This document shows positions 37,517 through 45,322 of a stretch of DNA of 56,110 nucleotides, piece by piece; the stretch's first letter is position 1, and each line of letters starts with the position of its first letter. The translations under genes were made by a program, and so were the position numbers. The notes beneath the pieces were generated by a model. It had not been told where the DNA came from. It made no database searches and saw only the letters and a program-made list of their open reading frames with translations. The DNA is from a virus: positions 1 to 56,110 of IMG/VR virus record IMGVR_UViG_3300047319_000574. One strand, given 5' to 3'.

Positions 37517-37804
37517 ATGCGCGGACATAAAGGGCTCAGCGAGGGGGCGGACGATTATCCGCATGTTGTGGCCGAGTTGGAGCCGCAGGTTGGTCGTCGC
37601 GGGGTGGTGGTGCGAAGGCGGCTGATCGAGTGCTCGACGGACATGCAGTGGATCGTGCAGGAGCTTCATGGTGACCAGTGGCGCAATTACTGGCATTGCC
37701 GGACGAAAGCTGGTCTGATGGTGAAGTACCGGCACCGGGCGATCGATGCGTTGCCGGATCGGTATGGTAAGCGGAAAAACCGATATGATGGAGCGATTGG
37801 CTAG
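37517..37804 (+). CDS. Hypothetical beta-rich protein
   Basis: 95 residues. Strands VGRRGVVVRRRLIECSTDMQ, WIVQELHGDQWRNYWHCRTK, AGLMVKYRHRAIDALPDRYG, with Trp and His conserved-looking positions. Basic. No family recognised. Start ATG 37517 follows CTGGAGATGCAACC. Codon use has more T/A in third positions than neighbours. Confidence 0.68.
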   Translation: MRGHKGLSEGADDYPHVVAELEPQVGRRGVVVRRRLIECSTDMQWIVQELHGDQWRNYWHCRTKAGLMVKYRHRAIDALPDRYGKRKNRYDGAIG

Positions 37805-37888
37805 GGTGGTAGCTCTCCGATACCGGGAGGGCCGAAAGTCGCCCATCATATGCTCAGGTGCCTCCGCATCCGGGGATTGGCGGACGAA

Positions 37889-38269
37889 ATGGCGCTGACG
37901 GCCTACACACGCACCATCTCCCTCCTCGCGGCCCCGATCACCGCCGTCACGCCGACGCACGTCACGGCCGGGTCAGACACGTACCCCGTCCCCGGTGCCT
38001 GGGGGACACGCAAGCCTCTCGTCGGCGATTGGCTGATCCAGCTCCCCTCTGGCGTCCTAGCTTGGCTCCCGGTCAACACGCTCGCCAATCTCGATCTCGT
38101 CCCCCTCGCCGGCCCCTTCAACGTCGGCGACCGTGTCATTTGCCCGCGCGCCGACCCTCCGATCCCGATGACCGTTGCGTCCATCACCCCCGACGGGTAC
38201 AACTGCAGCAGCCCGACTGGCCCTCTGATGAGGTTCTACGTGCCGAGCGACCTCCAGGCAGCCCCGTAG
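37889..38269 (+). CDS. Hypothetical beta-rich protein
   Basis: 126 residues from ATG 37889 (an upstream ATG at 37850 is possible but in less protein-like sequence). Beta-barrel style: ISLLAAPITAVTPTHVTAGS, LVGDWLIQLPSGVLAWLPVN, FNVGDRVICPRADPPIPMTV. Related by style to small baseplate- or capsid-associated OB/SH3 folds, but no match can be named. Confidence 0.7.
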   Translation: MALTAYTRTISLLAAPITAVTPTHVTAGSDTYPVPGAWGTRKPLVGDWLIQLPSGVLAWLPVNTLANLDLVPLAGPFNVGDRVICPRADPPIPMTVASITPDGYNCSSPTGPLMRFYVPSDLQAAP

Positions 38270-38270
38270 C

Positions 38271-38741
38271 ATGGCCAAGCCCGCGCCCACCCGTCTCGGC
38301 GCCGCCACCGCCGCGCTCACCGCCCAGCACACGACGCATCCCCTGGCCCAGCTCGCGGCGCAGAAGGCGCGGGCCGACGCCGGTAGCCTCCAGGCGCGGT
38401 ACAACATCGCGCAGAGCAAGTTGACCCCGGCCCAGCGCGCGGCGGGAGCGAGCCCGGCGCAGATCAAGGTGCAGCAGGCCCGCGCGGCGGCCGGCAACCC
38501 GCAGGCGAGTTACAACCTCCTGCGTCGTCGACAGGCGGCCGGCGTGGCCAGCCCGGCGCAGGTCCAGCGCATGGCGACCTTGCAGAAGGCCTCGATGGCC
38601 CCGAAGCCCGTGGCCCCGAAGCCCGTGGCCCCGACGCCGACGCCGACGCCGACGCCCGTCACGCCAACGCCAACCCCGACGCCCGACATCGCCACCCAGG
38701 TGCCCAACCAGGGCATCGGCATGATGGGCAAGGGGGTCTAG
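38271..38741 (+). CDS. Hypothetical Ala/Gln-rich protein with PT repeat
   Basis: 156 residues. Ala/Gln-rich helices with two copies of a (G)ASPAQ(I/V) unit and a long Pro-Thr repeat (residues ~118-140, alternating PTPT), then QVPNQGIGMMGKGV. Likely a flexible structural protein. No family recognised. Confidence 0.7.
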   Translation: MAKPAPTRLGAATAALTAQHTTHPLAQLAAQKARADAGSLQARYNIAQSKLTPAQRAAGASPAQIKVQQARAAAGNPQASYNLLRRRQAAGVASPAQVQRMATLQKASMAPKPVAPKPVAPTPTPTPTPVTPTPTPTPDIATQVPNQGIGMMGKGV

Positions 38742-38744
38742 CTC

Positions 38745-39113
38745 ATGGCCATGCGGCCCGCCATCCCGATGAAGCCGCCCACGCCCGGCGGCCTCGCTCC
38801 GCCGGCCCCCGACAAGGCCGCCCTCCTCGCCAAGCAGGGCGTCGCCATGACGACGCGGCCAGCCCCGCCGCCAAGCCCAACCACCTACCCGTCTGGCATC
38901 ACCCGCACCGTCCCGCCGCCAAGCCCCACGCCGGGCTACACGACACCCGGCCCCCCACCCCCTCCCCCCGGCGCCGCCTACGCCATGCCACCGGCGCGCG
39001 GTCGACCGCAGCCCCAGGCCGCCCAGGCCACGTCTGCCCTCGACTGGCAAGGCCGCCGGAGCCCGCTTGCCCAGCCCGCGCCTGCACAGCCGATGCAGGA
39101 GCCCGAGCAGTGA
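38745..39113 (+). CDS. Proline-rich hypothetical protein
   Basis: 122 residues, about 30% Pro (e.g. TRPAPPPSPTTYPSG, PGPPPPPPGAAYA). Likely extended and disordered. Follows the PT-repeat protein; the pair may act together in the virion or on the cell surface. The end overlaps the next start (GTGATG). Confidence 0.62.
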   Translation: MAMRPAIPMKPPTPGGLAPPAPDKAALLAKQGVAMTTRPAPPPSPTTYPSGITRTVPPPSPTPGYTTPGPPPPPPGAAYAMPPARGRPQPQAAQATSALDWQGRRSPLAQPAPAQPMQEPEQ

Positions 39114-39382
39114 TGGCCAGCCGCGTGCCCCTGGTCATGCGCCTGAAGGACCAGCTCGTCGCCACCGGCCATGAGCCCGACGACGCCGAGGAGATGGCGC
39201 TCAAGCTCCTGGAGGCTCGCGGCCACATCGACGGCGACGGGCGCCTCACCGTCGAGGGCCAGCGCCGCCAGGACATGGGGGCCGCCGGGCGGGCCAAGGA
39301 CCGCGCCGCCCGGCAGGCGGGCCGCAGCCCGTCGAGCTACGCCTACGACCCGGCGACCAACCGGGCGAGGCTACGGCGGTGA
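39110..39382 (+). CDS. Small hypothetical helical protein
   Basis: 90 residues (start GTG 39110 or ATG 39113). RVPLVMRLKDQLVATGHEPD, DAEEMALKLLEARGHIDGDG, RLTVEGQRRQDMGAAGRAKD, RAARQAGRSPSSYAYDP: helical with a 'R.GR.P..Y.YD...N.A.LR' end that I recall from phage small proteins placed near other capsid genes. Function unknown. Confidence 0.7.
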   Translation: MMASRVPLVMRLKDQLVATGHEPDDAEEMALKLLEARGHIDGDGRLTVEGQRRQDMGAAGRAKDRAARQAGRSPSSYAYDPATNRARLRR

Positions 39383-39434
39383 GGCCGTGTACACATGTGG
39401 CTGGTGTGGGTTGGAGCATGAGGAGCTGGGTGCG

Positions 39435-39575
39435 ATGCCGCTGAAGTCAGGCAAGAGCAAGCGCGTCATCAGCGCCAACATCAAGACCGAGGTCAAGGCC
39501 GGCAAACCGCAGAAGCAGGCGGTGGCGATCGCCCTCTCGAAGGCCGAGGCCAAGGGCAGGAAGGGCAAGGGATGA
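39435..39575 (+). CDS. Conserved small phage protein, MPLKSGKSK type
   Basis: 46 residues. MPLKSGKSKRVISANIKTEV followed by AGKPQKQAVAIALSKA matches a small basic protein found in very many phages, of unknown role. The ATG at 39435 has GAGGAG ~9 bases upstream. In-frame sequence back to GTG 39384 has a CGWC motif but is less likely to be translated. Confidence 0.82.
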   Translation: MPLKSGKSKRVISANIKTEVKAGKPQKQAVAIALSKAEAKGRKGKG

Positions 39576-39757
39576 CCGTCGCCGTCGAGGCAGCCATGAC
39601 GCAACGCGAGAAGGACGCCGCGCTGGCCGCCTACGCGGCGGTGCGGGACTACGCGCGGAGCATTCGCCTGAACTATGGCGGCGGCGGCCAGCAGGTCATG
39701 GACGACCTGCGTAAGTGGCTCGACGCGAAAGTCTACGAGGTGGTCACGGCGCCATGA
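39572..39757 (+). CDS. Small hypothetical protein
   Basis: 61 residues, ATGA overlap upstream and downstream. Helical (REKDAALAAYAAVRDYARSI) with a GGGGQQVMDDLRKWLDA second half. No family recognised. Confidence 0.7.
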   Translation: MTVAVEAAMTQREKDAALAAYAAVRDYARSIRLNYGGGGQQVMDDLRKWLDAKVYEVVTAP

Positions 39758-39981
39758 GGAGATACCGCTCGCACAAGGTCGTCGAGGCGGCTGTCATCGC
39801 CGAGGTCCAGCCCGGCCGCGTGCGCGTTGGCCACGAGTGGATCGACGTGCCCACCGACATCTTCGCCCGCGATGGCCAGCCGATCATTGGCGTCGACTAC
39901 CTCGTGCGCTACGCGGACGGCTACGTCTCGTGGAGCCCCAGGGCCGCGTTCGAGGAAGGCTACGCCGAGGTCAAGCCGTGA
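39754..39981 (+). CDS. Small hypothetical protein
   Basis: 75 residues. Strand-rich: RSHKVVEAAVIAEVQPGRVR, VGHEWIDVPTDIFARDGQPI, GVDYLVRYADGYVSWSPRAA, FEEGYAEV. The ending resembles small phage proteins of the 'YLV.Y.DGY.SwSP...FE.GY' type. Unknown function. Confidence 0.74.
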   Translation: MRRYRSHKVVEAAVIAEVQPGRVRVGHEWIDVPTDIFARDGQPIIGVDYLVRYADGYVSWSPRAAFEEGYAEVKP

Positions 39982-40367
39982 GCGCCAGGGTCTACGACCC
40001 GGTCAACGACAGGTTCGTCGAGCCGGCCGAGGACGCGCCGGCCCCGGACACGCCCTGGCCGGAAGCTCGCCATCAGGCGCTGCTCGCGGCCCTCCAGGCG
40101 GCCAAGCTCGGCCTCGCCCACGACGTCTACGCGACGGCGATACGCTACGCCGCGTGGCTGGCCGGCGGCGAACCGGAGGCGCCCCCTGCGCTCCCCTTCG
40201 CCGAACGGCTCAGGGCCCTGGTCGACGAGTGCAAGAGATCCGGTGAAGTCGACGACGATCTCGTGCTACACCACATGCAGGTGGTCATGGGGATCTCGCC
40301 CCAGACCGGCACGCCGGTCAGGATCACGCCCGACGGCAGGGTCATTCCAGTGGAGGACGCACCATGA
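39978..40367 (+). CDS. Hypothetical helical protein
   Basis: 129 residues from GTG 39978 (GTGA overlap). ARVYDPVNDRFVEPAEDAPA, then helices (RHQALLAALQAAKLGLAHDV; FAERLRALVDECKRSGEVDD). No family recognised. ATGA overlap with the next gene. Confidence 0.72.
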   Translation: MSARVYDPVNDRFVEPAEDAPAPDTPWPEARHQALLAALQAAKLGLAHDVYATAIRYAAWLAGGEPEAPPALPFAERLRALVDECKRSGEVDDDLVLHHMQVVMGISPQTGTPVRITPDGRVIPVEDAP

Positions 40368-40588
40368 GCGCATCAGCCTCGGCCGCCGCCGCCAGCCTCA
40401 AGAGCCAGTACGCCAGGACCGGCCCGTGCGGCGCCGACACCGTAGCCAAGTATGTCGGCCGCTCGCAGCCCGACAAGGACGCGCGCGGCATGGGCTACAA
40501 GCCGAGCAAGGCGGCGGAGTGCTTGCACGAGTGGGACAGTCCCGGCGCGGCAGAGAAAAACGGCCCGACAGCACTGAAGGGCTACTAG
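40364..40588 (+). CDS. Small hypothetical protein
   Basis: 74 residues. SASASAAAASLKSQYARTGP, CGADTVAKYVGRSQPDKDAR, GMGYKPSKAAECLHEWDSPG. Two cysteines flank the Lys/Asp-rich centre. Unknown family; followed by an 84-base gap with no supported gene. Confidence 0.68.
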   Translation: MSASASAAAASLKSQYARTGPCGADTVAKYVGRSQPDKDARGMGYKPSKAAECLHEWDSPGAAEKNGPTALKGY

Positions 40589-40672
40589 AGGTCGGCCGGC
40601 GGGGAGACGCATGAGCCCCCAGCCCACCCTGGAGACGCGGACCACGCCGGCTGGCACAATCGAGGAGAAGGC

Positions 40673-40888
40673 ATGCACCCGTCGACCTACGAGTATCTCA
40701 AACCGACCGACGAGCAGGTCGAGCAGATGACGGCCGTCAGGGCTGCCGCCAAGGCGTACAGCGACATCCTGGAGCAGGTCTTACCCGACGGTCCCGACAA
40801 GACCTTCGTCATTCGCGCGCACCGGGCCAATGCGATGTGGGCCAATGTCGCCATCACCCGGCAGCCCGACGGCACGCCGCGCACATGA
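40673..40888 (+). CDS. Candidate Acb2-like (DUF7681) cyclic-nucleotide sponge
   Basis: 71 residues with GAGGAGAAG before the ATG. Helical hairpin: DEQVEQMTAVRAAAKAYSDI, LEQVLPDGPDKTFVIRAHRA, NAMWANVAITRQP. The 'llP.g.dkt..i....eA.mWAn.aI.r' pattern is what I recall for DUF7681 / Acb2-Tad1 hairpin-domain proteins, which sequester signalling cyclic nucleotides and block CBASS (and relatives) host defence. In Acb2 a Tyr and Lys about 15 residues apart bind ligand; here Tyr6/Tyr8 and Arg23/Lys27 could serve, unverified. Small, late-operon, non-structural-looking, fitting an accessory anti-defence gene. Confidence 0.55.
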   Translation: MHPSTYEYLKPTDEQVEQMTAVRAAAKAYSDILEQVLPDGPDKTFVIRAHRANAMWANVAITRQPDGTPRT

Positions 40889-41100
40889 GCGATGGCTACC
40901 ACCGCTACCGACGCTCGCAGATCGCCGAGCTGAAGCTGTGGGAGCCGGGCGCTGACATGGGTAGCGTGAGCATTGCCGAAGTCGACCGGCTGGCCGGCTC
41001 GCCCAAGGCCGGCGACATGATCGCGCGCAACCCGAAGAACCACGAGGATCGCTGGCTCGTGGCGAGGCAGTATTTCGCGGACAATTTTGAGCCGATCTAA
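40885..41100 (+). CDS. Conserved small phage protein
   Basis: 71 residues, ATGA overlap with the Acb2-like gene. Strand YHRYRRSQIAELKLWEPGAD, then SIAEVDRLAGSPKAGDMIAR and NPKNHEDRWLVARQYFADNF. The GSPKxGDMIARNPKNHxDxWLVAxxYFxxNFE block is one I recall from phage proteins of unknown function. It is the last gene before a strong terminator. Confidence 0.78.
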   Translation: MSDGYHRYRRSQIAELKLWEPGADMGSVSIAEVDRLAGSPKAGDMIARNPKNHEDRWLVARQYFADNFEPI

Positions 41101-41159
41101 GGCGGCTCTCATCCCCTGACCTATCGCTGCACCGGCTGGCCAGTCGGTGTTAACCCACC

Positions 41160-41187
41160 TGGGCGGCCCCTCTTGGCCGCCCTTTTT
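41160..41187 (+). terminator. Rho-independent terminator
   Basis: Perfect eight-pair stem GGGCGGCC / GGCCGCCC with loop CCTCTT, followed by TTTTT. The only classic intrinsic terminator I found. It separates the accessory genes from the surface-protein block, so the block beginning at 41201 may have its own promoter or depend on read-through. Confidence 0.85.
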
Positions 41188-41200
41188 CATGGAGAATCGC

Positions 41201-41698
41201 ATGGCGATCAGGAGATTGTTCAATACCCACGACGTCGCGGAGCAGATCGACGTTCTGCGCCGCGCCGTGCGTGGGCTGATGCAGATGAACGGGCCGGTGC
41301 CGTCCGAACTGGCTGCTGACCACGACTGGGATTTCGAGGTCCGTGAGGCCGAGCGTCTTGCCAAGGAGGCCGAGCTGGCCGCCCATCAGGCGGAGCAGGC
41401 CAAGGCCGCCGTCGCGGCTGCCGAGCAGCACGCCCATGAAGTCTCCAGGCCGCCGGCGCAGAAGGCGGCCGACATGGCTCACGAGAAGGCCAAGTCAGAC
41501 CTGGAGGCCAAGGTTGCCGCCGCCCAGGCTGCCGCCGAGGCCGCCAAGGCCGCCCAGGCCGAGGCCGGAGGTGCCGCCAAGGCGAGTGCCCAGGGCGAGG
41601 CCCAGGCGCAGCGCGCTGAGGCCGCTTCTGCCAGGGCGAAAGCCAAAGCCGAGGCTGACGAGGCCGCCGACCGCGCGGCCAAGGCCAAGCACAGGTAG
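41201..41698 (+). CDS. Ala-rich coiled-coil protein
   Basis: 165 residues from ATG 41201 (GGAG 7 bases upstream). N-terminal AIRRLFNTHDVAEQIDVLRR domain, then a continuous Ala/Glu/Lys/Gln coiled coil from residue ~45 (AERLAKEAELAAHQAEQAKA...) to the end. Likely a rod or an oligomerisation module. No family recognised. Confidence 0.72.
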   Translation: MAIRRLFNTHDVAEQIDVLRRAVRGLMQMNGPVPSELAADHDWDFEVREAERLAKEAELAAHQAEQAKAAVAAAEQHAHEVSRPPAQKAADMAHEKAKSDLEAKVAAAQAAAEAAKAAQAEAGGAAKASAQGEAQAQRAEAASARAKAKAEADEAADRAAKAKHR

Positions 41699-41715
41699 CA
41701 GCAAAGGACCATACC

Positions 41716-41949
41716 ATGATCATGATCGAAAATGCGGCTGCCAAGAGTGAGCAGCTGAAGGCCGACATTGCCAACGCCAAGTCGGCTCCGGACACCATCA
41801 GGGCGATACTCGCCTCGGTGCGGGCGCGGGCCCACGAGCTGCGCAACGCCGGTGGCGGCGGTGCCGTCCAGCAAATGGACGAGCTGATCGCTTGGATCGA
41901 TGCGACCCTCGGCGTCGTCCTCCCCGAGCCGCTCGCGCCGGCCCAGTAG
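41716..41949 (+). CDS. Small hypothetical helical protein
   Basis: 77 residues; AAAGGA before the ATG. Helices AAAKSEQLKADIANAKSAPD and IRAILASVRARAHELRNAGG. No family recognised. Probably cotranscribed with the coiled-coil protein. Confidence 0.68.
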   Translation: MIMIENAAAKSEQLKADIANAKSAPDTIRAILASVRARAHELRNAGGGGAVQQMDELIAWIDATLGVVLPEPLAPAQ

Positions 41950-41991
41950 CCCCTCCGATTAACCTCCAATTAAGCTCCGAAAGGCTCCGAC

Positions 41992-42723
41992 ATGAAAAGA
42001 ACCCTCCTGGCCCTCGCGGCCGTCCTCATTGCCAGCAGCGCGCTTGCCGCCGGCAACTTCACCGGCCTCCCGGCGGCGACCTCGCCCGGCACCGTCAGCG
42101 TCGGTGCCCCGACCACCGGTGGCGGGCCGATCACTCCCGGCGGCTGCATCCCGATGGACACTGGCAACGTCTCCGGCATCAACCCGGCGACGATGTGTGT
42201 CAGCCCCAGCCAGCTCGACCTGTGGGGCTCGGGTGTGCAGCTCAGCTACTCGACGGCGCAGGTGCCGGGCTCGGTGCCGCTGGCGTCGCTGGGTAACGAC
42301 ACGACCCCGGTGTCGGGGACGATCTACCTTGCCCAACTGATCCTGCCGGTGAATTTTACGATCACCAACATAGCGTGCCTCAACGGTTCGGCGGCGGCGA
42401 CCGACAAATACGTCTACGGGCTCTACAATCAGGCGACCGGGGCGCTGCTCGCCTCGACGGCGCTTGCCGGGGTGACGGCGTCGGGGGCCAACGCCTTCCA
42501 GGCGGTGATCCCGCTGACCGCGCCCTACGCGGCGGCAGCCGGCTCGTATCTCGTGGCGCTGCAAGCCAACGGCACCACCACGAGGTTCCGCACGATCACC
42601 GCAGCGGCCCAGCCGGGCTGGATCGAAGCCTCGCAGACCGGTGTCTTCGGGACGCTGCCGACCCTCTCGCCGGTGCCCTCGACCTTCACGGCCAACGTTG
42701 GGCCGATCTGTTTCGTGAACTAG
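41992..42723 (+). CDS. Secreted beta-sandwich surface protein
   Basis: 243 residues. Clear Sec signal peptide (KRTLLALAAVLIASSALA, cleaved before AGN). After a Gly/Thr-rich head come beta strands: AQLILPVNFTITNIACLNGS, KYVYGLYNQATGALLASTAL, YLVALQANGTTTRFRTITAA, ending GPICFVN. The strand pattern resembles phage structural/decoration sandwiches. The first 18 bases after the start match those of the gene at 42812. Its signal peptide makes a cytoplasm-assembled virion role unclear. Confidence 0.75.
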   Translation: MKRTLLALAAVLIASSALAAGNFTGLPAATSPGTVSVGAPTTGGGPITPGGCIPMDTGNVSGINPATMCVSPSQLDLWGSGVQLSYSTAQVPGSVPLASLGNDTTPVSGTIYLAQLILPVNFTITNIACLNGSAAATDKYVYGLYNQATGALLASTALAGVTASGANAFQAVIPLTAPYAAAAGSYLVALQANGTTTRFRTITAAAQPGWIEASQTGVFGTLPTLSPVPSTFTANVGPICFVN

Positions 42724-42744
42724 GCGCGAGGTTTTCTCCTCCCT

Positions 42745-42792
42745 CCCGCGCTTAGTACTGGGGGTCGGCCACTAGCCGGCCCCCTCCCTCGA
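42745..42792 (+). promoter_or_regulatory. Hairpin between secreted-protein genes
   Basis: GGGGGTCGGC / GCCGGCCCCC with loop CACTA (one U-G pair), about 42760-42784. No U-run follows. Possible transcript stabiliser. Confidence 0.5.
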
Positions 42793-42811
42793 ATTTGAAA
42801 GGAAGCTTCAC

Positions 42812-43315
42812 GTGAAAAGAACCCTCCTGGCAGGCTTCGCCCTGGCCCTGACGGCCATTGCGGCGATCGCCGCCAACAACATGACCTTCTCGACCGGGAC
42901 GACGTTCCTGCCCGGCCCCAGGCTGATCGACGGCAGCGACCTCAACGTCATGGTCGCGGTGGTCAATAAGCTCAACAAGCAAGCCGACGGCAGCGGCCCG
43001 ACCCTGCCGGCGTGCGCGGTGACCGGCGCGACCCCGCAGACCTGCAACGGTGTCTCGGGGACGATCACGACCGGCACGCTAACCACGGCGGCGGTGACCG
43101 ACGCGCCTTACACGATCAACAACTCGTCGGTGACGGCGGCCTCGATAGTGCAATGCACCGTGCAGGCGTATTCGGGCACCTACTTCACCAACGGCATGCC
43201 CGAGATCGTCAGCTGCGTGCCGGGGGCCGGGACGATCATCGCCCACATCGCCAACACGCACGCGACCGTGGCCCTCAACGGCACGGTCAAGGTTGGCTTC
43301 CGGGTGTTCAACTAA
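42812..43315 (+). CDS. Secreted surface protein
   Basis: 167 residues from GTG 42812 (AAAGGAAG upstream). Sec signal KRTLLAGFALALTAIAAIA, cleaved near AAN. The mature part has two Cys pairs (ACAVTGATPQTC; VQCTVQAYSGTYFTNGMPEI then SC) and beta strands ending TVKVGFRVFN. The signal region duplicates that of the gene at 41992. Probably extracytoplasmic. No family recognised. Confidence 0.74.
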   Translation: MKRTLLAGFALALTAIAAIAANNMTFSTGTTFLPGPRLIDGSDLNVMVAVVNKLNKQADGSGPTLPACAVTGATPQTCNGVSGTITTGTLTTAAVTDAPYTINNSSVTAASIVQCTVQAYSGTYFTNGMPEIVSCVPGAGTIIAHIANTHATVALNGTVKVGFRVFN

Positions 43316-43328
43316 GGGGGATATCCCG

Positions 43329-44675
43329 ATGTGGCGGCTGATCATTGTCATTGCGGCCCTGCTTTTAGCTGGGCCGGTTAGTGCGGCGGCGCCGGGGACC
43401 ATCAACCAGTACAACGCCGTCTGCAGTCCTGACTTTCCGCTCCGTTGCGCCAAGCCCGACGTCAACGGCGCGCTGCCGATCGTCGGGTCGTTCTCGGCCA
43501 GCTTCGCCAATTTCACGCCGACCGGATCCGCATCTCTCGCGGTGACTGCGGTGAGCGCGCGGGTGCCGCTGCCCAATGGCGACGTGACGGTGGTCCTGCA
43601 GAACACCGGGACGGCCAATATTTTCTACAAGCTCGGGACGGGGTCGGTGGTTGCCGCCCCGACCGACTACAGCCTGCCCGCCGGCTATCAGATCTCGCTA
43701 TCGATTGCTGGCGCCACCAATGTCGCGGCGATCACCGCCTCCGGGACGGCGACGCTGCAGGTGATCCAGGGCACCGGTACGCCGCAGCTATCCGGCGGTG
43801 GGGGTAGTGGCGGCGGCGGCGGTGGTCCCGTGACGATGGCGTCGGGTGCGGTCGCCAGCGGTGCCTACGCCTCGGGCTCGATAGCCGATGGCGCGATAGT
43901 GACCCTGGGGGCCAAGACCGATGCCAAGAACACGGCAACGGACGCCACCAGCATCACCGCCATGCAGGTGTTCAAGGAAATCTCCGCGATGGAGCAGGCT
44001 CCGGCGGTGCGCGGAGTGACAGCCGCTTCCGGGGCGATAGCCGCCGGGGCGATAGCTTCAGGTGCCGTGGCTGCCGGTGCTTACACGACCGGCGCTCTTG
44101 CGACCGGCTCGGGGGTGGACGGTTGGGACGCGGCCGAGGGGACCAAGGCTGACAGCGCCTGCGGCACGGATAGCGGCACCTGCTCTCTGATCGCGCTTAG
44201 CAAGAAGATCGCGGCCAACATCACGACCTTGGTGTCGTCTTTGCAGGGCACTGGGACGATAGGTTCGGCTCCGCCCTCGACGGGGAGCTTCACGGCGGGC
44301 AGCGGCTCGGGCGCGACCGGCGGTCTTCTGGCCGGCCTCAAGATGTGCGATCTGCACGCCAAGTATGACGCCAGCGACAACGGCTCGATCACGCTGGTGA
44401 CCGGGGTCAGCGGCCGGAAGGTCTACATCTGCGGGTACATCATGGCCGTGGGCGGGACCGCGACCAACCTGAAGCTCCGCGAGGGTTCGGATGCCAACTG
44501 CGTGACCTCGGCGGCGGATCTGACGCCGGCCTATCAACTGACGGCGAACCAGAGCATCGGGGCAAATTCGGCGTTCTGGAACGGCTTGGCGGTCAGCACC
44601 AACGCCTATTTCGTCTGCATCAATGCCAGCGCCGGCAACGCCCATCAGGCCGAGCTTTGGTACACGATCCAATGA
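43329..44675 (+). CDS. Secreted virion-like protein with Gly-rich hinge
   Basis: 448 residues. Sec signal WRLIIVIAALLLAGPVSA. Domain 1 (residues ~20-155, NQYNAVCSPDFPLRCAKPDV to the TLQVIQGTG strand) is a beta sandwich; a Gly-rich hinge (SGGGGSGGGGGG) follows; then Ala/Gly repeat-like sequence (ASGAVASGAYASGSIADGAI), typical of phage surface fibres and decoration proteins; and a C-terminal sandwich with paired Cys. The signal peptide is the odd feature. ATGA overlap with the next gene. Confidence 0.76.
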   Translation: MWRLIIVIAALLLAGPVSAAAPGTINQYNAVCSPDFPLRCAKPDVNGALPIVGSFSASFANFTPTGSASLAVTAVSARVPLPNGDVTVVLQNTGTANIFYKLGTGSVVAAPTDYSLPAGYQISLSIAGATNVAAITASGTATLQVIQGTGTPQLSGGGGSGGGGGGPVTMASGAVASGAYASGSIADGAIVTLGAKTDAKNTATDATSITAMQVFKEISAMEQAPAVRGVTAASGAIAAGAIASGAVAAGAYTTGALATGSGVDGWDAAEGTKADSACGTDSGTCSLIALSKKIAANITTLVSSLQGTGTIGSAPPSTGSFTAGSGSGATGGLLAGLKMCDLHAKYDASDNGSITLVTGVSGRKVYICGYIMAVGGTATNLKLREGSDANCVTSAADLTPAYQLTANQSIGANSAFWNGLAVSTNAYFVCINASAGNAHQAELWYTIQ

Positions 44676-45322
44676 ACCGGCGGCAGTTCCTGAAGCGGGC
44701 GAGCGGGCTCCTGGTCCCGCTGGCGGCCCCAGCGATCATTGGCCGGGCTGCGGCGACCGAGATGTCGCTGACCGGATCGGGGGCGGCCAGTCGCGGCGGC
44801 GGTGCTCTCACTATCACTACGATCCGAAATCAAGCCCTGACCTCCAATAATCTTGGCACCGGAGGATGGTCGCTCCGCATCAAAGTGGTTTTAACTGGAC
44901 CGTCTGGTACTGCTGGGCAAGTCCGCGTGACCTTTGAAGCAGGCAGCGGCGGCGGATCATGGCAGGTTGACCACGCTTCTATTGGAGTAGCTACCTTTAA
45001 TAGCCCCGGAGGTGGCTCCGATACGTTAGCTACGCCAGTGGAGCTACTATTCAGCGGCGCGTCCGGATTTACACTAGGCAATGGCCTAACCCTTGTTTCG
45101 GATTGGGCTACCTTGGGGAGCTTTCTATCGTCAGATGTTCTGTGCGTGATTGCGGATCAACACGCAACCAACGACAATACTAGATATGTGGCCGGACTTA
45201 GTACAAGCGACTGCTATGAGTATTATTTGGCGGCGACCGCTAGTTACGCCACGGCGAGCGGGGCTGGATTTAATTCCGTTGGTGGATCGCAGGCCTGCTT
45301 TAACAAAATCGAGACAAGATGA
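44672..45322 (+). CDS. Tat-exported surface protein
   Basis: 216 residues. Starts NRRQFLKRASGLLVPLAAPA: a twin-arginine motif (RRQFLK) and hydrophobic region, cleaved near GRAAAT. The mature part is beta-rich (GWSLRIKVVLTGPSGTAGQV; QVDHASIGVATFNSPGGGSD; ending in a Cys/Tyr-rich segment). The DNA from ~44815 on is AT-rich compared with flanks. The Tat route implies folding in the cytoplasm before export. ATGA overlaps at both ends. Confidence 0.75.
   Translation: MNRRQFLKRASGLLVPLAAPAIIGRAAATEMSLTGSGAASRGGGALTITTIRNQALTSNNLGTGGWSLRIKVVLTGPSGTAGQVRVTFEAGSGGGSWQVDHASIGVATFNSPGGGSDTLATPVELLFSGASGFTLGNGLTLVSDWATLGSFLSSDVLCVIADQHATNDNTRYVAGLSTSDCYEYYLAATASYATASGAGFNSVGGSQACFNKIETR

Noticed and set aside
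37804-37888. tRNA-like stretch GGGTGGTAGCTCTCCGA
   Set aside because: No acceptor stem, anticodon arm or T-loop can be formed; coincidental resemblance to a D-arm.
37430-37960. 176-codon minus-strand frame
   Set aside because: Spans two plus-strand genes and their gap, with no start signal and Arg/His-rich shadow composition.
40611-40672. Short ORF starting ATGAGCCCCCAGCCC
   Set aside because: No ribosome site and protein-unlike sequence; probably the leader of the Acb2-like gene.
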